A stretch of 38,211 nt of DNA from Streptomyces adustus (GCF_009377175.1 NZ_VJZD01000073.1:1-38211); one strand, 5' to 3'; positions 23,083 to 31,915 are shown, numbered from the stretch's first letter. Program-made: numbers and translations. The notes: generated from the sequence alone by a model not told the origin.

Positions 23083-24618
23083 GTGAAGGACGTCAACGAG
23101 CTTGTACGGACTGTATTTTCGGGCCTTTTCCCGTTGGTCATCGAGGATGTGACCGACGAGGGCGAGCGGATCGCGGTGCGGGCGCAGACTCCGCAGGAGG
23201 CTGCGGTTTGTCCGGTCTGTGGCGCGTCGTCGGAGCGGGTGCACAGCTATCAGGTACGGAGAGTGGCTGACGTACCCGTCGATGGACGGCGCGTGGTGGT
23301 TCATGTGAAGGTGCGGCGTCTGGTGTGTCCCACGCGCGGCTGCCGGCAGACCTTCCGTGAACAGATGCCGGGACTGCTGGAGCGCTATCAGCGACGCACC
23401 ACCCGTCTGACCAGGCAGATCAAGGCTGTGGTGAAGGAGTTAGCGGGCCGGGCGGGATCGCGTCTGCTGGCAATACTCGCGGCAGACCTGTCGCGCCACA
23501 CGGCCGTGCGTGTTCTGCTGCGCATTTCCCTGCCCACCGGGCGGACGCCCCGTGTGATCGGCGTCGACGACTTTGCTCTGCGCCGACGACACCGCTATGC
23601 CACCGTGGTGATCGACGCCGAGACCCATCAGCGGATCGATGTGCTGCCCGACCGCACGGCCGACACGCTGGAAGCGTGGCTGCGCGAACGTCCGGGCATC
23701 GAGATCGTGTGCCGTGACGGCTCCGCGACCTACGCCGAGGCCATCCGCCGCGCCCTGCCCGACGCGGTGCAGGTCGCGGACCGGTGGCACCTGTGGCACA
23801 ACCTGTGCGAAGCTTCCCTGCGTGAAGTGAAGGCGCACAGCACCTGCTGGGCCGCTGTGCTGGAAGCGCCCCTGTACAACGGGCCCCGTGCGCAAACAAC
23901 CCTGGAACGCTGGCACCAGGTCCACGGTCTGCTCGAGAAGGGCGTCGGCCTGCTGGAGTGCGCCCGCCGCCTGCAACTGGCACTGAACACCGTCAAACGC
24001 TACGCGAGAGCCGACCGGCCCGAGCGGATGCTCCTCGTCCCCAAGTACCGCGCCAGCCTAGTCGATCCCTACCGCGAACACCTGCGCAGACGACGGACCG
24101 AGGACCCCGCCGTCCCCGTCAGCCACCTCTTCGAAGAGATCAAAGCCCTCGGATTCACCGGCTGCCTGAACCTACTGCACAAGTACATCAACCAAGGCCG
24201 CGCGGATGCCGACCGCAGCCACATCTCCCCGCGCCGGCTCGCCCGGATGATCCTCACCAGGCCCGACAACCTCAAGCCCGAACATCGCGACGTCCTGACC
24301 AGGATCACCGGCTCCTGTCCCGAGATGACTCAACTGGCAGCGGGAGTGAGGGACTTCGCCGCACTCCTGACGCCTTGTGCAGAAAACACCGAGAGGCTCT
24401 CGCGCTGGATCGACCAGGTCCGCGCAGCCGACCTGCCTCACCTGCACGCCTTCACCCGCGGCCTGGACCGAGACCACAATGCAGTGAACGCCGCACTCAC
24501 ACTTCCCTACAGCAACGGCCCCACCGAGGGCGTCAACACCAAGACGAAGCGAATCGCACGCCAGATACACGGACGAGCAGGCTTCACCCTTCTACGCCAC
24601 CGCATCCTCCTCGGATAG
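23083..24618 (+). CDS. ISL3-family transposase
   Basis: This 511-residue DDE transposase has full family length. An N-terminal zinc-binding motif (CPVCGASS near residue 43, then RRLVCPTRGCRQTF near 78) is followed by an HTH-like region. The catalytic core shows IGVDDFALRRRHRY (first Asp), VQVADRWHLWHNL (second Asp) and SNGPTEGVNTKTKRIARQIH near the C-terminus (Glu). GTG 23083 is the first usable start, since ATGs just upstream meet a stop; no Shine-Dalgarno is evident, which is common for transposases. It acts on the inverted repeats of its own element. Confidence 0.92.
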   Translation: MKDVNELVRTVFSGLFPLVIEDVTDEGERIAVRAQTPQEAAVCPVCGASSERVHSYQVRRVADVPVDGRRVVVHVKVRRLVCPTRGCRQTFREQMPGLLERYQRRTTRLTRQIKAVVKELAGRAGSRLLAILAADLSRHTAVRVLLRISLPTGRTPRVIGVDDFALRRRHRYATVVIDAETHQRIDVLPDRTADTLEAWLRERPGIEIVCRDGSATYAEAIRRALPDAVQVADRWHLWHNLCEASLREVKAHSTCWAAVLEAPLYNGPRAQTTLERWHQVHGLLEKGVGLLECARRLQLALNTVKRYARADRPERMLLVPKYRASLVDPYREHLRRRRTEDPAVPVSHLFEEIKALGFTGCLNLLHKYINQGRADADRSHISPRRLARMILTRPDNLKPEHRDVLTRITGSCPEMTQLAAGVRDFAALLTPCAENTERLSRWIDQVRAADLPHLHAFTRGLDRDHNAVNAALTLPYSNGPTEGVNTKTKRIARQIHGRAGFTLLRHRILLG

Positions 24619-24629
24619 CAGCACGGTCG

Positions 24630-24655
24630 GTCACCACCGAATATGAGACAGGGCC
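24630..24655 (-). repeat. ISL3 right inverted repeat
   Basis: Reverse complement begins GGCCCTGTCTCA and matches the left repeat at 24 of 26 positions. Confidence 0.85.
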
Positions 24656-24663
24656 TGATTTCT
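24656..24663. repeat. Target-site duplication, right copy
   Basis: TGATTTCT, identical to 23020-23027. Confidence 0.85.
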
Positions 24664-24803
24664 GATAGACCCGCTGATCCGCATCGGGTTCGTGCGCATC
24701 GGATCCGGGGCGCGCCAGTCGGTCCACCGGCCGGCCCCGGTGGGTGCGGGCCGGACGGTGGGCCGAGACGGTGCGAGGGGACTCGCGGTGACCCCTGGTT
24801 CGT

Positions 24804-26543
24804 TCAGCTCAGGCGCCACTGCTGGTTCGCGCCGCCGTTGCAGTTCCACAGCTCCAGCTGGGTGCCGTTGACGTTGCCGGCCGGCTGGTCGCCGCCGGTG
24901 ACGTCGAGGCACAGGCCGGACTGGACGCCGGTGACCGTGCCGTCGGCGTTCGGGCGCCACTGCTGGTTCGTGCCGCCGTTGCAGTTCCACAGCTCGACCT
25001 TGGTGCCCGCGGTGGTCGCCGCGCCGGTCGCGTCCAGGCACTGTGTGCCCCCGTACAGCCGCAGTTCACCGGCCGCCGTCAGGGTGACCTTCTGGTTGGC
25101 GCCGCCGTTGCAGTCCCAGATCTCGATCTTCGTGCCGGGAGTCGTCTCGTTGTCGTACGCGTCGAGGCAGCGGCCGGAGGAGGCGCCGACCAGGGCGTGC
25201 GTGGTGCCGGTGCTGGTGGCCGAGCCGGTGGACACCCGGAACAGGACCGTGCCGTGGCCGGGCACGGTGGCCGAGATCGCACCGCTGGTGGTGGTCTTCA
25301 CGTGCGACCACAGGTTGTCCAGGCTGTAGCCGCTGGACGAGGCGGGCAGGCCGACCGCGGAGGCGGTGGTGGAGATGGTGGCCGCGCCGGAGTTCTCGTT
25401 GAACAGCGCGACCGATACGTCGCCACCGGCCAGGGGCTTGGCAAGCACGTCCAAACCGCCGGCGGCGGATACCTGCACGCCCTGCTTGCCGAGCGCATCC
25501 TGGTCGACCGCGACGACGTCCCGGTTCCCGAGGATGGAGGCGGTGGCGGCAGAAGAGTTGGGCAGATCGTTGCCCGTGATCAGCGGGGCGGCCATCTCGG
25601 CCCAGAGACTGAACTCGCTGCGGTCCTCGGTGAACGACATGCCGCCGTTGCCAACCTCCAGCATGTCGGGGTCGTTCCAGCCACCGGGGCCGGCGTACTG
25701 CGCCAGCTTGACGTTGGCGTGGAAGATCGACAGCAGGGAGCCGTAGCTGTCGTTGATGTCGCCGGTGGTGCGCCACATGTTGCCGACGCCCGCGCCCCAC
25801 GTCCACACGTTGTCCACGCCCCACTCGCACAGGCTGAACAGGATGGCGCGACCGCTGCTGTTATTGGCCAGGGCGTCGCGCATGGTGGTGTCGCGCCGCT
25901 GGGCGGAGGTCCCGTCGTCGTTGCAGTTGTCGTATTTGAGCAGGTCCACGCCCCAGGAGGCGAAGCTGTTCGCGTCGGTCTGCTCGTGGCCGAGGCTGCC
26001 GGGGTAGCCGGCGCAGGTCTTGGTGCCCGCGCTCTCGTAGATGCCGAGTTTCAGGCCCTTGGCATGCACGTACGCGGCCGTGCCGCTGATGCCGTCCGGG
26101 AACTTGACGGGGTCAGGCACGAGACGGCCGGCGGCGTCGCGGCTGCCGGCCATCCAGCAGTCGTCGATGTCGACGTAGGCGTAGCCGGACGCGGCCAGCC
26201 CGGAGGAGACCAGGTAGTCGGCGACGGACTCGACCTTCTGTTCGGTGATGTTGCATCCGAACTTGTTCCAGCTGTTCCAGCCCATCGGTGGGGTGAGCGC
26301 CAGCCCGTTGGGCAGGGCGTCGGCCGATGGCGCGGCGCCCACGACCCAGGCGGCTGACGCGGCGATCAGGGCCAGGACGGTGCCGACCGCGGTACCGGTA
26401 CGTCTGCGGGCGGACTTACGCCCGCCGGTAGGGGCCGAGTCGTACTCAGGGCGGGCAGCACAGGATGTCCGTAACGCACGAGACGCGCGGGACGTCCGGA
26501 GCGTGCGGACCATGTGGCGCTTGCGGGGCATATGAAGGCGCAC
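24804..26543 (-). CDS. Secreted GH27 alpha-galactosidase with CBM13 domain
   Basis: This 579-residue glycoside hydrolase family 27 enzyme cleaves terminal alpha-1,6-galactose from raffinose-type sugars or galactomannan. It starts with a long basic N-region and a signal segment (SARRRTGTAVGTVLALIAAS), then the mature start LPNGLALTPPMGWNSWNKFG. The catalytic nucleophile is Asp205 in LLKYDNCNDDG and the acid/base Asp262 in RTTGDINDS. A beta-sandwich follows. Residues about 450-579 are a ricin-type CBM13 with three repeats ending WDCNGGANQK, WNCNGGTNQQW and WNCNGGANQQW. GTG 26543 is chosen because AAGGA lies four bases upstream; ATG 26531 is an alternative. A TTGACG-N17-GACGGT promoter sits 150 bases upstream. 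The gene stands alone. Confidence 0.92.
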   Translation of the reverse strand: MRLHMPRKRHMVRTLRTSRASRALRTSCAARPEYDSAPTGGRKSARRRTGTAVGTVLALIAASAAWVVGAAPSADALPNGLALTPPMGWNSWNKFGCNITEQKVESVADYLVSSGLAASGYAYVDIDDCWMAGSRDAAGRLVPDPVKFPDGISGTAAYVHAKGLKLGIYESAGTKTCAGYPGSLGHEQTDANSFASWGVDLLKYDNCNDDGTSAQRRDTTMRDALANNSSGRAILFSLCEWGVDNVWTWGAGVGNMWRTTGDINDSYGSLLSIFHANVKLAQYAGPGGWNDPDMLEVGNGGMSFTEDRSEFSLWAEMAAPLITGNDLPNSSAATASILGNRDVVAVDQDALGKQGVQVSAAGGLDVLAKPLAGGDVSVALFNENSGAATISTTASAVGLPASSSGYSLDNLWSHVKTTTSGAISATVPGHGTVLFRVSTGSATSTGTTHALVGASSGRCLDAYDNETTPGTKIEIWDCNGGANQKVTLTAAGELRLYGGTQCLDATGAATTAGTKVELWNCNGGTNQQWRPNADGTVTGVQSGLCLDVTGGDQPAGNVNGTQLELWNCNGGANQQWRLS

Positions 26544-26700
26544 GTTGTCCTTCTTTCGAATGGGGGGCTACCCGATGGCACTCAGGCCTGCGGACAGGCG
26601 TGAATGACCCCGCGTCAGGTGCGTGAACAGCCAACGGAATGAAAAGACGCGTGACGGGTGAGGGTGGAAAGTCTTGGATTCTGTGCGAATGCCGGGGCAT

Positions 26701-26729
26701 ACCGTCGCAGTCCACACAGACTCCGTCAA
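26701..26729 (-). promoter_or_regulatory. Probable alpha-galactosidase promoter
   Basis: On the minus strand TTGACG (26729-26724) and GACGGT (26706-26701) are 17 bases apart, predicting a 5' leader of about 150 bases for the alpha-galactosidase gene. Confidence 0.45.
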
Positions 26730-26831
26730 GGGTTTACACAGCAACCGAGGCGAAACCCTGGCCACCACCGCCCCACTTGGATCGTGTCCTACGTGGTGAG
26801 GCGTCGTGGATCTGGCCATGGGGCGGGGTAC

Positions 26832-27008
26832 GTGGAGTTGGATTGTTCCGGACGGGCCGTGGAGATCGCGAAGCCGCTGATCCCGCTGTCGAGAGTGCGA
26901 CCGCAGGGCGGCGGAACGCAGGACACTCCTGATGAGACGCTGTTCACGGCGAACATCTACGTCCTGGTCAGCGAGTGCGCCTGGCGTCAACCGCCGCCTT
27001 GTTTCGGG
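26832..27008 (+). pseudogene. IS5-family transposase, N-terminal remnant
   Basis: The frame reads AVEIAKPLIPLSRVRPQGGG, TPDETLFTANIYVLVSECAW, RQPPPCFG. This is the start of IS5-type transposases: the LxPLLP-PRPQGGG opening, an FxAIVYVLxSGCAWRxLPPxFG helix and Trp-Arg. After Phe-Gly the frame loses similarity, and the DDE domain is not found in the next 300 bases. It is an eroded fragment between the alpha-galactosidase and SDR genes. Confidence 0.6.
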
Positions 27009-27324
27009 TGCAGGAAGTCGAGTCGGCTGTCCCACCGAGGTTCCGTCGCTGCACGCCGACAGTCGGAATCGGCAGACCGGTCGGTGAGCGGCCATCCCCC
27101 GCGAAGCCGACCCCCGCCGGCCGGTGTCCCGTCTCCGATGACCTGGTCCGGGATCGGGGCCATTGCCTGCGGCGACCAGGTCGGTGGAGACGCCGCGTCG
27201 CCGGAGATCCCAGTCGGTCTGGTCCCTGTCGGGCAGATGCCTGACGCTGCCTCAGTCGGATCTGGCCCCTTTCCACCGTTTCGCGAACCTACCGGAGCCT
27301 CGTCGATTCACAGCGGGTTCGTGA
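27009..27324. other. Stretch without a recognisable gene
   Basis: The region between the IS5 remnant and the SDR stop holds only Arg/Pro-rich frames. It may be decayed transposon DNA. Confidence 0.35.
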
Positions 27325-28062
27325 TCACCAGGGGACAACGCCGTCGTCCTCGAAGAACGAACCGGTCGGGCCGCCGTCGGGCAGCGTGGCGAGCCGGATC
27401 GCTGTGGCCGCGCCCTGTTCAGGAGTGCGGGGCCCTTGGAAGCCTGTGAAGTCGGTCGCGACCAGGCCCGGGCAGGCGGCGTTGATCAGGATGTTCGTAC
27501 CGGCGAACTGCCGGGCGTACTGCACGGTGAGGGCGTTGAGGAACGACTTCGACGGCGCGTAGGCCGCCATGACCGGGCCGATCTCGATGTCCGGGTCCGA
27601 TTGCCGGGTCAGGGAACCGACGCTACTGGAGACGTTGACGATGCGTGGCGAGGCCGAGCGCCGCAGCAGTGGCAGCATCGCGTTCGTCACCCGGACGACA
27701 CCCATGACGTTGGTGTCCACAACCGTGCGGAGCACCTCCAGGTCGAGCGTGGTCGGATCCTGCACCCACCCCGGGTCCATCTCGCCAGAGATGCCGGCAT
27801 TGTTGACCAGGGCGTCCAGGCGCCCGGCCAGCCGTTCGATCAGTTCCGCGGCATCCGTGACGCTCTGGTCGTCGGTCACGTCCATCGGCACCCCGAACGC
27901 ATCCAGGCCGACGGCGCGCAGCTTCCCGACGGCGGTCTCGCGTCGGGCGGCGTCGCGGGCTCCCACGCCCACGCGGTACCCGAGGCTGCCCAGCCCGGCC
28001 GCGATCTCGTACCCGATGCCCTTGTTCGCGCCGGTCACCAGCGCGATCTTCGTTTCGCTCAT
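27325..28062 (-). CDS. Short-chain dehydrogenase/reductase (SDR)
   Basis: This 245-residue classical SDR has the NAD(P) motif TGANKGIGYEIAAGL at residues 10-24, the NNAG motif LVNNAGISGEMDP near 86-98, a catalytic Ser in VNVSSSVGS and the YAPSK active site (YxxxK) near 165. The C-terminal PGLVATDFTG is typical. NKGIG and the carbonyl-reductase-like length suggest an NADPH-dependent carbonyl reductase. ATG 28062 fits the family's length; an in-frame ATG at 28122 would add a basic tail and falls inside the LysR-type palindrome. A CAGCAT hexamer seven bases before 28062 may be a -10, giving a leaderless mRNA. It is divergent from a LysR gene that probably regulates it. Confidence 0.85.
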   Translation of the reverse strand: MSETKIALVTGANKGIGYEIAAGLGSLGYRVGVGARDAARRETAVGKLRAVGLDAFGVPMDVTDDQSVTDAAELIERLAGRLDALVNNAGISGEMDPGWVQDPTTLDLEVLRTVVDTNVMGVVRVTNAMLPLLRRSASPRIVNVSSSVGSLTRQSDPDIEIGPVMAAYAPSKSFLNALTVQYARQFAGTNILINAACPGLVATDFTGFQGPRTPEQGAATAIRLATLPDGGPTGSFFEDDGVVPW

Positions 28063-28120
28063 ACCGATGATGCTGGCTCGCGGACGAGGGGCGCGGCCAA
28101 CACCGATACGGTGTCCTGTC

Positions 28121-28148
28121 ATACCTGCCAGGTATCACCGCGTATGCT
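28121..28148. promoter_or_regulatory. LysR-type palindrome and lysR -10
   Basis: ATACCT-GCC-AGGTAT (28121-28135) is a perfect inverted repeat between the divergent SDR and LysR genes and fits the loose T-N11-A form. TATGCT (28143-28148) lies six bases before GTG 28155, so the lysR mRNA is probably leaderless. Confidence 0.55.
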
Positions 28149-28154
28149 GCGGCC

Positions 28155-29018
28155 GTGGACACCCTGGAGACCCGCGAGTTGAGGTACTTCGTGGCCATCG
28201 CCGAGGAACTGCACTTCGGGCGCGCCGCCGAGCGCCTCGGCATGGCCCAGCCGCCGCTGTCGCGGGCGATCCAGCAGCTCGAACGGCGCCTCGGGGTCTG
28301 CCTGCTGCAACGCAACCGCCGTGGCGTCCGTCTGACCGGTGCTGGAGAAGTGCTGTTGCACGAGGGCCGGGCGGCTCTCGACGCGACCGCTGCCGCTGCT
28401 CGCCGCACCCGACGCGCCGGCGGTTCCGACAGCCCTGGCGGCCCGCGCGGTCGGCTGGTCCTCGCGGTGAAGGCCGCCGCGTCGCACGAACTGCTGCGGA
28501 AGCTTCTCGACGCCTACGCAGCCGAGCCCGGCAGTGCCGAGATCGAGGTGCTGCCGTGCGGCATCTGCGAGCAGGAAGAGCTGCTGCGCGACGGACGTGC
28601 CGATGTCGCGCTCATGCACACGCCGTGGAACTCCCTCGCCGGGTTCGACAGCGAGGCACTGACAACCGAGGGACAGGTCGCCGTCCTGCCCGCCGGGCAC
28701 CCCCTCGCCGCCCGCGAGACCTTGTCCCTGGCCGATGTCAGGGATGTCCCCGATCTGCCGCTCGCCCGCTGGCCCACCCACGGCACCTACGCACCCGGCC
28801 CGGGCCCCGAGATCCACAATCAGACGCAACTGGCCCAGTTGATCGCCCTCGGACGCACCGTGGCGGTGGTACCCGACTCCGCCCGCTCCTGGCTGTGGGC
28901 GGAGCACACGGCCGTCCCCTTGACGGACGCGCCTCCCGTCGTGACCCACATCGTCTGGCCCGCCCACAGCCGCTCCCTCGCCCTGGCCGGCCTGGTCCGC
29001 ACGGCCACACGGCTATGA
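28155..29018 (+). CDS. LysR-family transcriptional regulator
   Basis: This 287-residue LysR regulator has its winged helix at residues 5-65 (LRYFVAIAEELHFGRAAERL, GMAQPPLSRAIQQLERRLGV, LLQRNRRGVRLTGAG). A periplasmic-binding-like effector domain from about 95 includes LVLAVKAAASHELLRKLL and LIALGRTVAVVPDSARS. GTG 28155 follows the TATGCT -10 by six bases, and no Shine-Dalgarno is present. It is divergent from the SDR gene, the usual layout for a LysR activator and its target, with a palindrome between. The inducer is unknown but may be the SDR substrate. Confidence 0.88.
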   Translation: MDTLETRELRYFVAIAEELHFGRAAERLGMAQPPLSRAIQQLERRLGVCLLQRNRRGVRLTGAGEVLLHEGRAALDATAAAARRTRRAGGSDSPGGPRGRLVLAVKAAASHELLRKLLDAYAAEPGSAEIEVLPCGICEQEELLRDGRADVALMHTPWNSLAGFDSEALTTEGQVAVLPAGHPLAARETLSLADVRDVPDLPLARWPTHGTYAPGPGPEIHNQTQLAQLIALGRTVAVVPDSARSWLWAEHTAVPLTDAPPVVTHIVWPAHSRSLALAGLVRTATRL

Positions 29019-29284
29019 CCGGCTCCTGCCCCCATCGATCAGCGCTCGGGACAGCTCAGATGGCCACCAGAGCCGGCGGGACCGAAGAAGCAGACCCGCG
29101 GGACCAGATCATCTGGGACGGCGAGCGAATCGGACCAGCTCATGCGAGGCAGAGACCGGATCGCCTGAGACGGGACAGCCGCCCTGGCCTACTCGGACAT
29201 GTCCGATCCCTGTCCTGTCTCATCGAAGTTGGTCGCCCGCGTGGCGCTGACCTGCGTGGACCGAATTGGGTGAGACGCGCGGAC

Positions 29285-29767
29285 TCAGCTCGTCGAGAGG
29301 GGCCGCACGTCTTGTGCCTGCCGCATCGTGTGCCGCGGATAGGACTCGCTCGCTCCTGAGCCGGACCAGACGGCGAGGCCGCCTCCAGGCAGTGATGCGA
29401 AGCGCCATCCTGTTGGAACCGTGACCTGCCACGCTTCGAAGGACGGATCGGACGAGCAGGTCAGGTGGTGGCCGGTGTCGAAAACAAGACGCAGGGTGCC
29501 GGACTTGAACGCGACCGCCGACAGGACCTTCGCTCCGAAGAGTGCGAGGGCCGCTGCGACGTCCTGCGATGCCGGGTTCAAGAGCACGGACGGATTGGCG
29601 TGGTCCGTCCCGTGCGAGAGGCCGACGGGGACTTGCCATGCGGCTTCCCAGTCAGCGTCGAGGGCCAGCACGAGCCGGAAGTCCACGCTGATCTTGGTGA
29701 CGCTCATGCCGCGAAGGTTCAGGATCCACCGGTCCGCGTGTTCGACGGGACTCTCTTCAGTGCTCAC
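29285..29767 (-). CDS. DUF6188-like protein of unknown function
   Basis: This protein of about 160 residues matches a small Streptomyces family I know as DUF6188. It has WILNLRGMSVTKISVDFRLV, then LALDADWEAAWQVPVGLSHG, SQDVAAALALFGAKVLSAVA, FKSGTLRLVFDTGHHLTC and SFEAWQVTVPTGWRFASLPG. The pattern is mostly beta strands, with no signal or membrane segment. The start is uncertain. GTG 29767 gives the best match to the family start, but its AGGA is directly adjacent; an in-frame ATG at 29848 lacks any site. Family members often appear near immunity or toxin loci, though nothing of that kind is seen here. Confidence 0.7.
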   Translation of the reverse strand: MSTEESPVEHADRWILNLRGMSVTKISVDFRLVLALDADWEAAWQVPVGLSHGTDHANPSVLLNPASQDVAAALALFGAKVLSAVAFKSGTLRLVFDTGHHLTCSSDPSFEAWQVTVPTGWRFASLPGGGLAVWSGSGASESYPRHTMRQAQDVRPLSTS

Positions 29768-29991
29768 TCCTGTACCTTGGCTGATCCGGCAGTCCCGAGC
29801 CACGGGATTTTCAGCGCCAGGACGGCACGGCTGGAACCATGACCCCACCCGGAACAGCGATCCAGCATCCCCGATGCCCTCAGCCGCGCGACTGGGTTCG
29901 CTGAGCCAGAAGCCCGAACGACTCTACTCGTTGAGAAGACGACTCGATTGAGCGAGACGGGACAGTCCCGGAGGAACGACTGCGTTCTCAC

Positions 29992-30175
29992 ACCGGTGTG
30001 ATCCGCCAGACGCTGGCTGTGGAACCAGTCGACCCGTTCCGCGGTGGCGAGTTCGACGTCGGAGAGGCCGCGCCAGGGCTTACGGGGCTTGATCAACTCC
30101 CTTGTGCAGAGACCGATCCGGGATTGCATGAGCGCGTTGTTCAGCGCGTCGCCGACGATGCCGATCGAGGCATGC
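29992..30175 (-). pseudogene. IS3-family transposase OrfB, C-terminal remnant
   Basis: On the minus strand the frame reads HASIGIVGDALNNALMQSRI, GLCTRELIKPRKPWRGLSDV, ELATAERVDWFHSQRLADHTG. This is the last part of the IS3 integrase: the GDxxDNALAES segment with the third catalytic residue, then the ExIKPRGPW and LATAEWVDWYNxRRLH helices. The active-site ALAES is changed to ALMQS, so the catalytic Glu is lost. The rest of the element is absent. It is not the partner of the OrfA remnant at 467, which is far away on the other strand. Confidence 0.65.
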
Positions 30176-30645
30176 CCGTCTTCTCCGTACCACCCCCACT
30201 TCGAACTGCTCCAGTGAGCTCGTGCGGAATTCCTCCGCGCCGACGCCTACGCCAGAATCGACACCGCGATCGACTCTTCGGTCAGCCGCCTTGGCCGACT
30301 ACCGGAGATCCAAACGACAGGCCCCCGGTCCAGGAGGGCCCTCTTGGACCGTCCACACGCACATAGAACAGGTCATGCTGGCTGAAAAGCGGCGACCTGC
30401 TCCGGCGAGGAAGCCCGAAGCAGCGGCTGTGCCGCTCAGCCCCGCCGCCGCCTCGACGACCACGCTGCCCGCGGGACAGGCCCGAGCCAGCCCTCACGCG
30501 GCACCTTGGAACTCCATCACAAGACACCCCTCCGCCCCAGCCCTGGGACGGGTCACCCGAACGACCGGCGTCCTCTGCCCACCGGGACCTTCAGCGGCCG
30601 GCACAAGGAGATGGACATCGACGGCGTACGGTTCGGGGCCGGCCG
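30176..30645. other. Intergenic stretch without a recognisable gene
   Basis: This stretch of about 470 bases between the IS3 remnant and the MerR gene is Pro/Ala/Arg-rich in all frames. I see no motif or strong repeat. Confidence 0.4.
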
Positions 30646-31464
30646 TCAGCCGGGGGTGGGCGTCAGCCGGAACACCGGCCAGCCGATCTCGGTACGCCAG
30701 GCTGCCGGATCCGGGGTGTCGCGCGGGCTGACGAGATACACCTCGTGCACCGGACCATCGACCGCGAGGGCGTGTTCGACCACCCAGGCGCCGAGCCGGC
30801 CGTAGGTGACGTCGATGTCGTCATGCGGCCCGGGATGGACGACCACGGCAAGCTCGGCGGCCGGGAGGTCCACCGGTCGCACCCGGCCTCGGGTCGGCGG
30901 GTCGGCCACAGGCCGGTAGACCATCGCTGTTCCCCGGCCGCGGGTGAACAGCTCGTTGGCGTAGCAGCCACCCGGCGGCCCCAAGGCCGGCAGACCGGCG
31001 ACAGCGGCGTCGAGTGCGGCCATCGCCTCGTCGTACCAGGAGACCACCTCCTCGTGGCCGACGACGTCCTCGACCCCGGCGACCGTTCTGGCCGCCACCG
31101 GGCGGAGCTCGACCTGCAGGCCGCCGTCGTCGGGGTGCAGAAGGTTTCGCAGGGAGGCCACAGCGGCTCGGGTGCGGTCCAGTTCCGCCTCCAGCCGCCG
31201 CAGGTGTTCACCGACCAGGTCCGCGCGCTCTGCGGCGTCCTCGGTGGCGAGGATCTTGGCCACGTCGGTCAGCGGCACGTCCAGGTCGCGCAGCCGATGG
31301 ATGACCTGCGCGGTGGGGATCTGGTCGCTGGTGTAGTAGCGGTAGCCGCTGTCGGGGGCCACCGAGGCGGGCTCCAGCAGTCCGGACTCGTGGTAGCGAC
31401 GCAGGGTTCGCACGCTCAGGTGCGTCAACTGCGCGAACTCGCCGATGGTCAATCCGCTGGACAT
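30646..31464 (-). CDS. MerR-family regulator with GyrI-like effector domain
   Basis: This 272-residue protein is built like BmrR. The MerR winged helix is at residues 3-70 (TIGEFAQLTHLSVRTLRRYH, ESGLLEPASVAPDSGYRYYT), followed by a dimerisation coiled coil (about 75-110, EHLRRLEAELDRTRAAVASL). A GyrI-like ligand domain runs from about 115 (VELRPVAARTVAGVEDVVGH to the end). There is no cysteine array, so metals are unlikely and a drug-like ligand is expected. ATG 31464 is preferred; CACACT lies six bases upstream, consistent with leaderless expression. A MerR-type promoter with a 19-base spacer lies 34 bases upstream and points away from this gene, so it probably activates the rightward module. 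Confidence 0.85.
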   Translation of the reverse strand: MSSGLTIGEFAQLTHLSVRTLRRYHESGLLEPASVAPDSGYRYYTSDQIPTAQVIHRLRDLDVPLTDVAKILATEDAAERADLVGEHLRRLEAELDRTRAAVASLRNLLHPDDGGLQVELRPVAARTVAGVEDVVGHEEVVSWYDEAMAALDAAVAGLPALGPPGGCYANELFTRGRGTAMVYRPVADPPTRGRVRPVDLPAAELAVVVHPGPHDDIDVTYGRLGAWVVEHALAVDGPVHEVYLVSPRDTPDPAAWRTEIGWPVFRLTPTPG

Positions 31465-31497
31465 TGCTCCAGTGTGCATCCGCCGGGCTCGATGTGC

Positions 31498-31528
31498 TTG
31501 ACCCTCTCCCTGGGGGAGGCCCCATCGT
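31498..31528 (+). promoter_or_regulatory. MerR-type promoter with 19-bp spacer
   Basis: TTGACC (31498-31503) and CATCGT (31523-31528) are separated by 19 bases, which contain the dyad CCTCTCCC-T-GGGGGAGG. The over-long spacer with a dyad inside is diagnostic of promoters untwisted by MerR activators. The predicted start is at the ATG at 31536. Confidence 0.65.
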
Positions 31529-31535
31529 GATGCGC

Positions 31536-31793
31536 ATGAGCTACTTGCGCGACCCCCGCGCCTGGGCGGGCTGCGGCGACGAATCCGTCCGGAAGGCGAT
31601 CGACGGCTACCGGCCGATGCGCGAAGCGGTCCGCACCGCCTTCGTCGGCGGCAACGGACGCCGGCCCGGAGTTTCCTGCCGCAGTGTTCGCGCCGTCATC
31701 GCTACGCCGACGGAGGACACGCCGGCCGCACCAGCCCGTGATCGGCCCGGACGGCTACGGCTACGGCTACGGCTCCGTGGCCGAGCGGCTTGA
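31536..31793 (+). other. Reading frame behind the MerR promoter, probably degenerate
   Basis: An ATG exactly seven bases after the -10 begins MSYLRDPRAWAGCGDESVRK, AIDGYRPMREAVRTAFVGGN, which looks protein-like. After about residue 50 the frame becomes Arg-rich and ends in (GGCTAC)-repeat-coded LRLRLRLRG. A different frame in the second half (IGPDGYGYGYGSVAERLESL, ending at a stop near 31863) looks more natural, so a frameshift is likely. I do not recognise the family. Confidence 0.3.
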
Positions 31794-31878
31794 ATCCTTG
31801 TCGGCCGGGCTGCGCCGCAACGAGTGCGCCACGCGCGTCGCGGACGTCCCGCAGGGGCGGTAGCTCCCACCCTTGGAC

Positions 31879-31905
31879 TTTTTGAACACGTCAACATTTT
31901 TGAAC
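31879..31905. promoter_or_regulatory. Direct repeat TTTTTGAAC x2 before the broken reductase gene
   Basis: The 9-mer occurs at 31879-31887 and 31897-31905, 18 bases apart. TTGA-ACACG-TCAA (31882-31894) lies between them, and GATAAT at 31907 could be a -10 just before GTG 31916. The AT-rich patch stands out from its GC-rich surroundings. Confidence 0.4.
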
Positions 31906-31915
31906 GGATAATGCT

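Larger units (their letters stand above)
23028..24655 (+). mobile_element. Complete ISL3-family insertion sequence (1628 bp)
   Basis: The element is bounded by imperfect inverted repeats, 23028-23053 and 24630-24655, both starting GGCCCTGTCTCA and matching at 24 of 26 positions. Both ends are flanked by the 8-bp duplication TGATTTCT. It holds one full-length transposase. Intact ends, intact gene and an unmutated duplication mean the insertion is recent compared with the eroded IS3 and IS5 fragments elsewhere in the window. Confidence 0.9.

Noticed and set aside
25197..26357. 386-codon plus-strand frame opposite the alpha-galactosidase
   Set aside because: Gly/Val-rich antisense shadow; the opposite strand carries the catalytic motifs of GH27.
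31751..31773. GGCTAC microsatellite
   Set aside because: Only about 3.5 imperfect units; it looks like codon repetition (Gly-Tyr) rather than a functional repeat.
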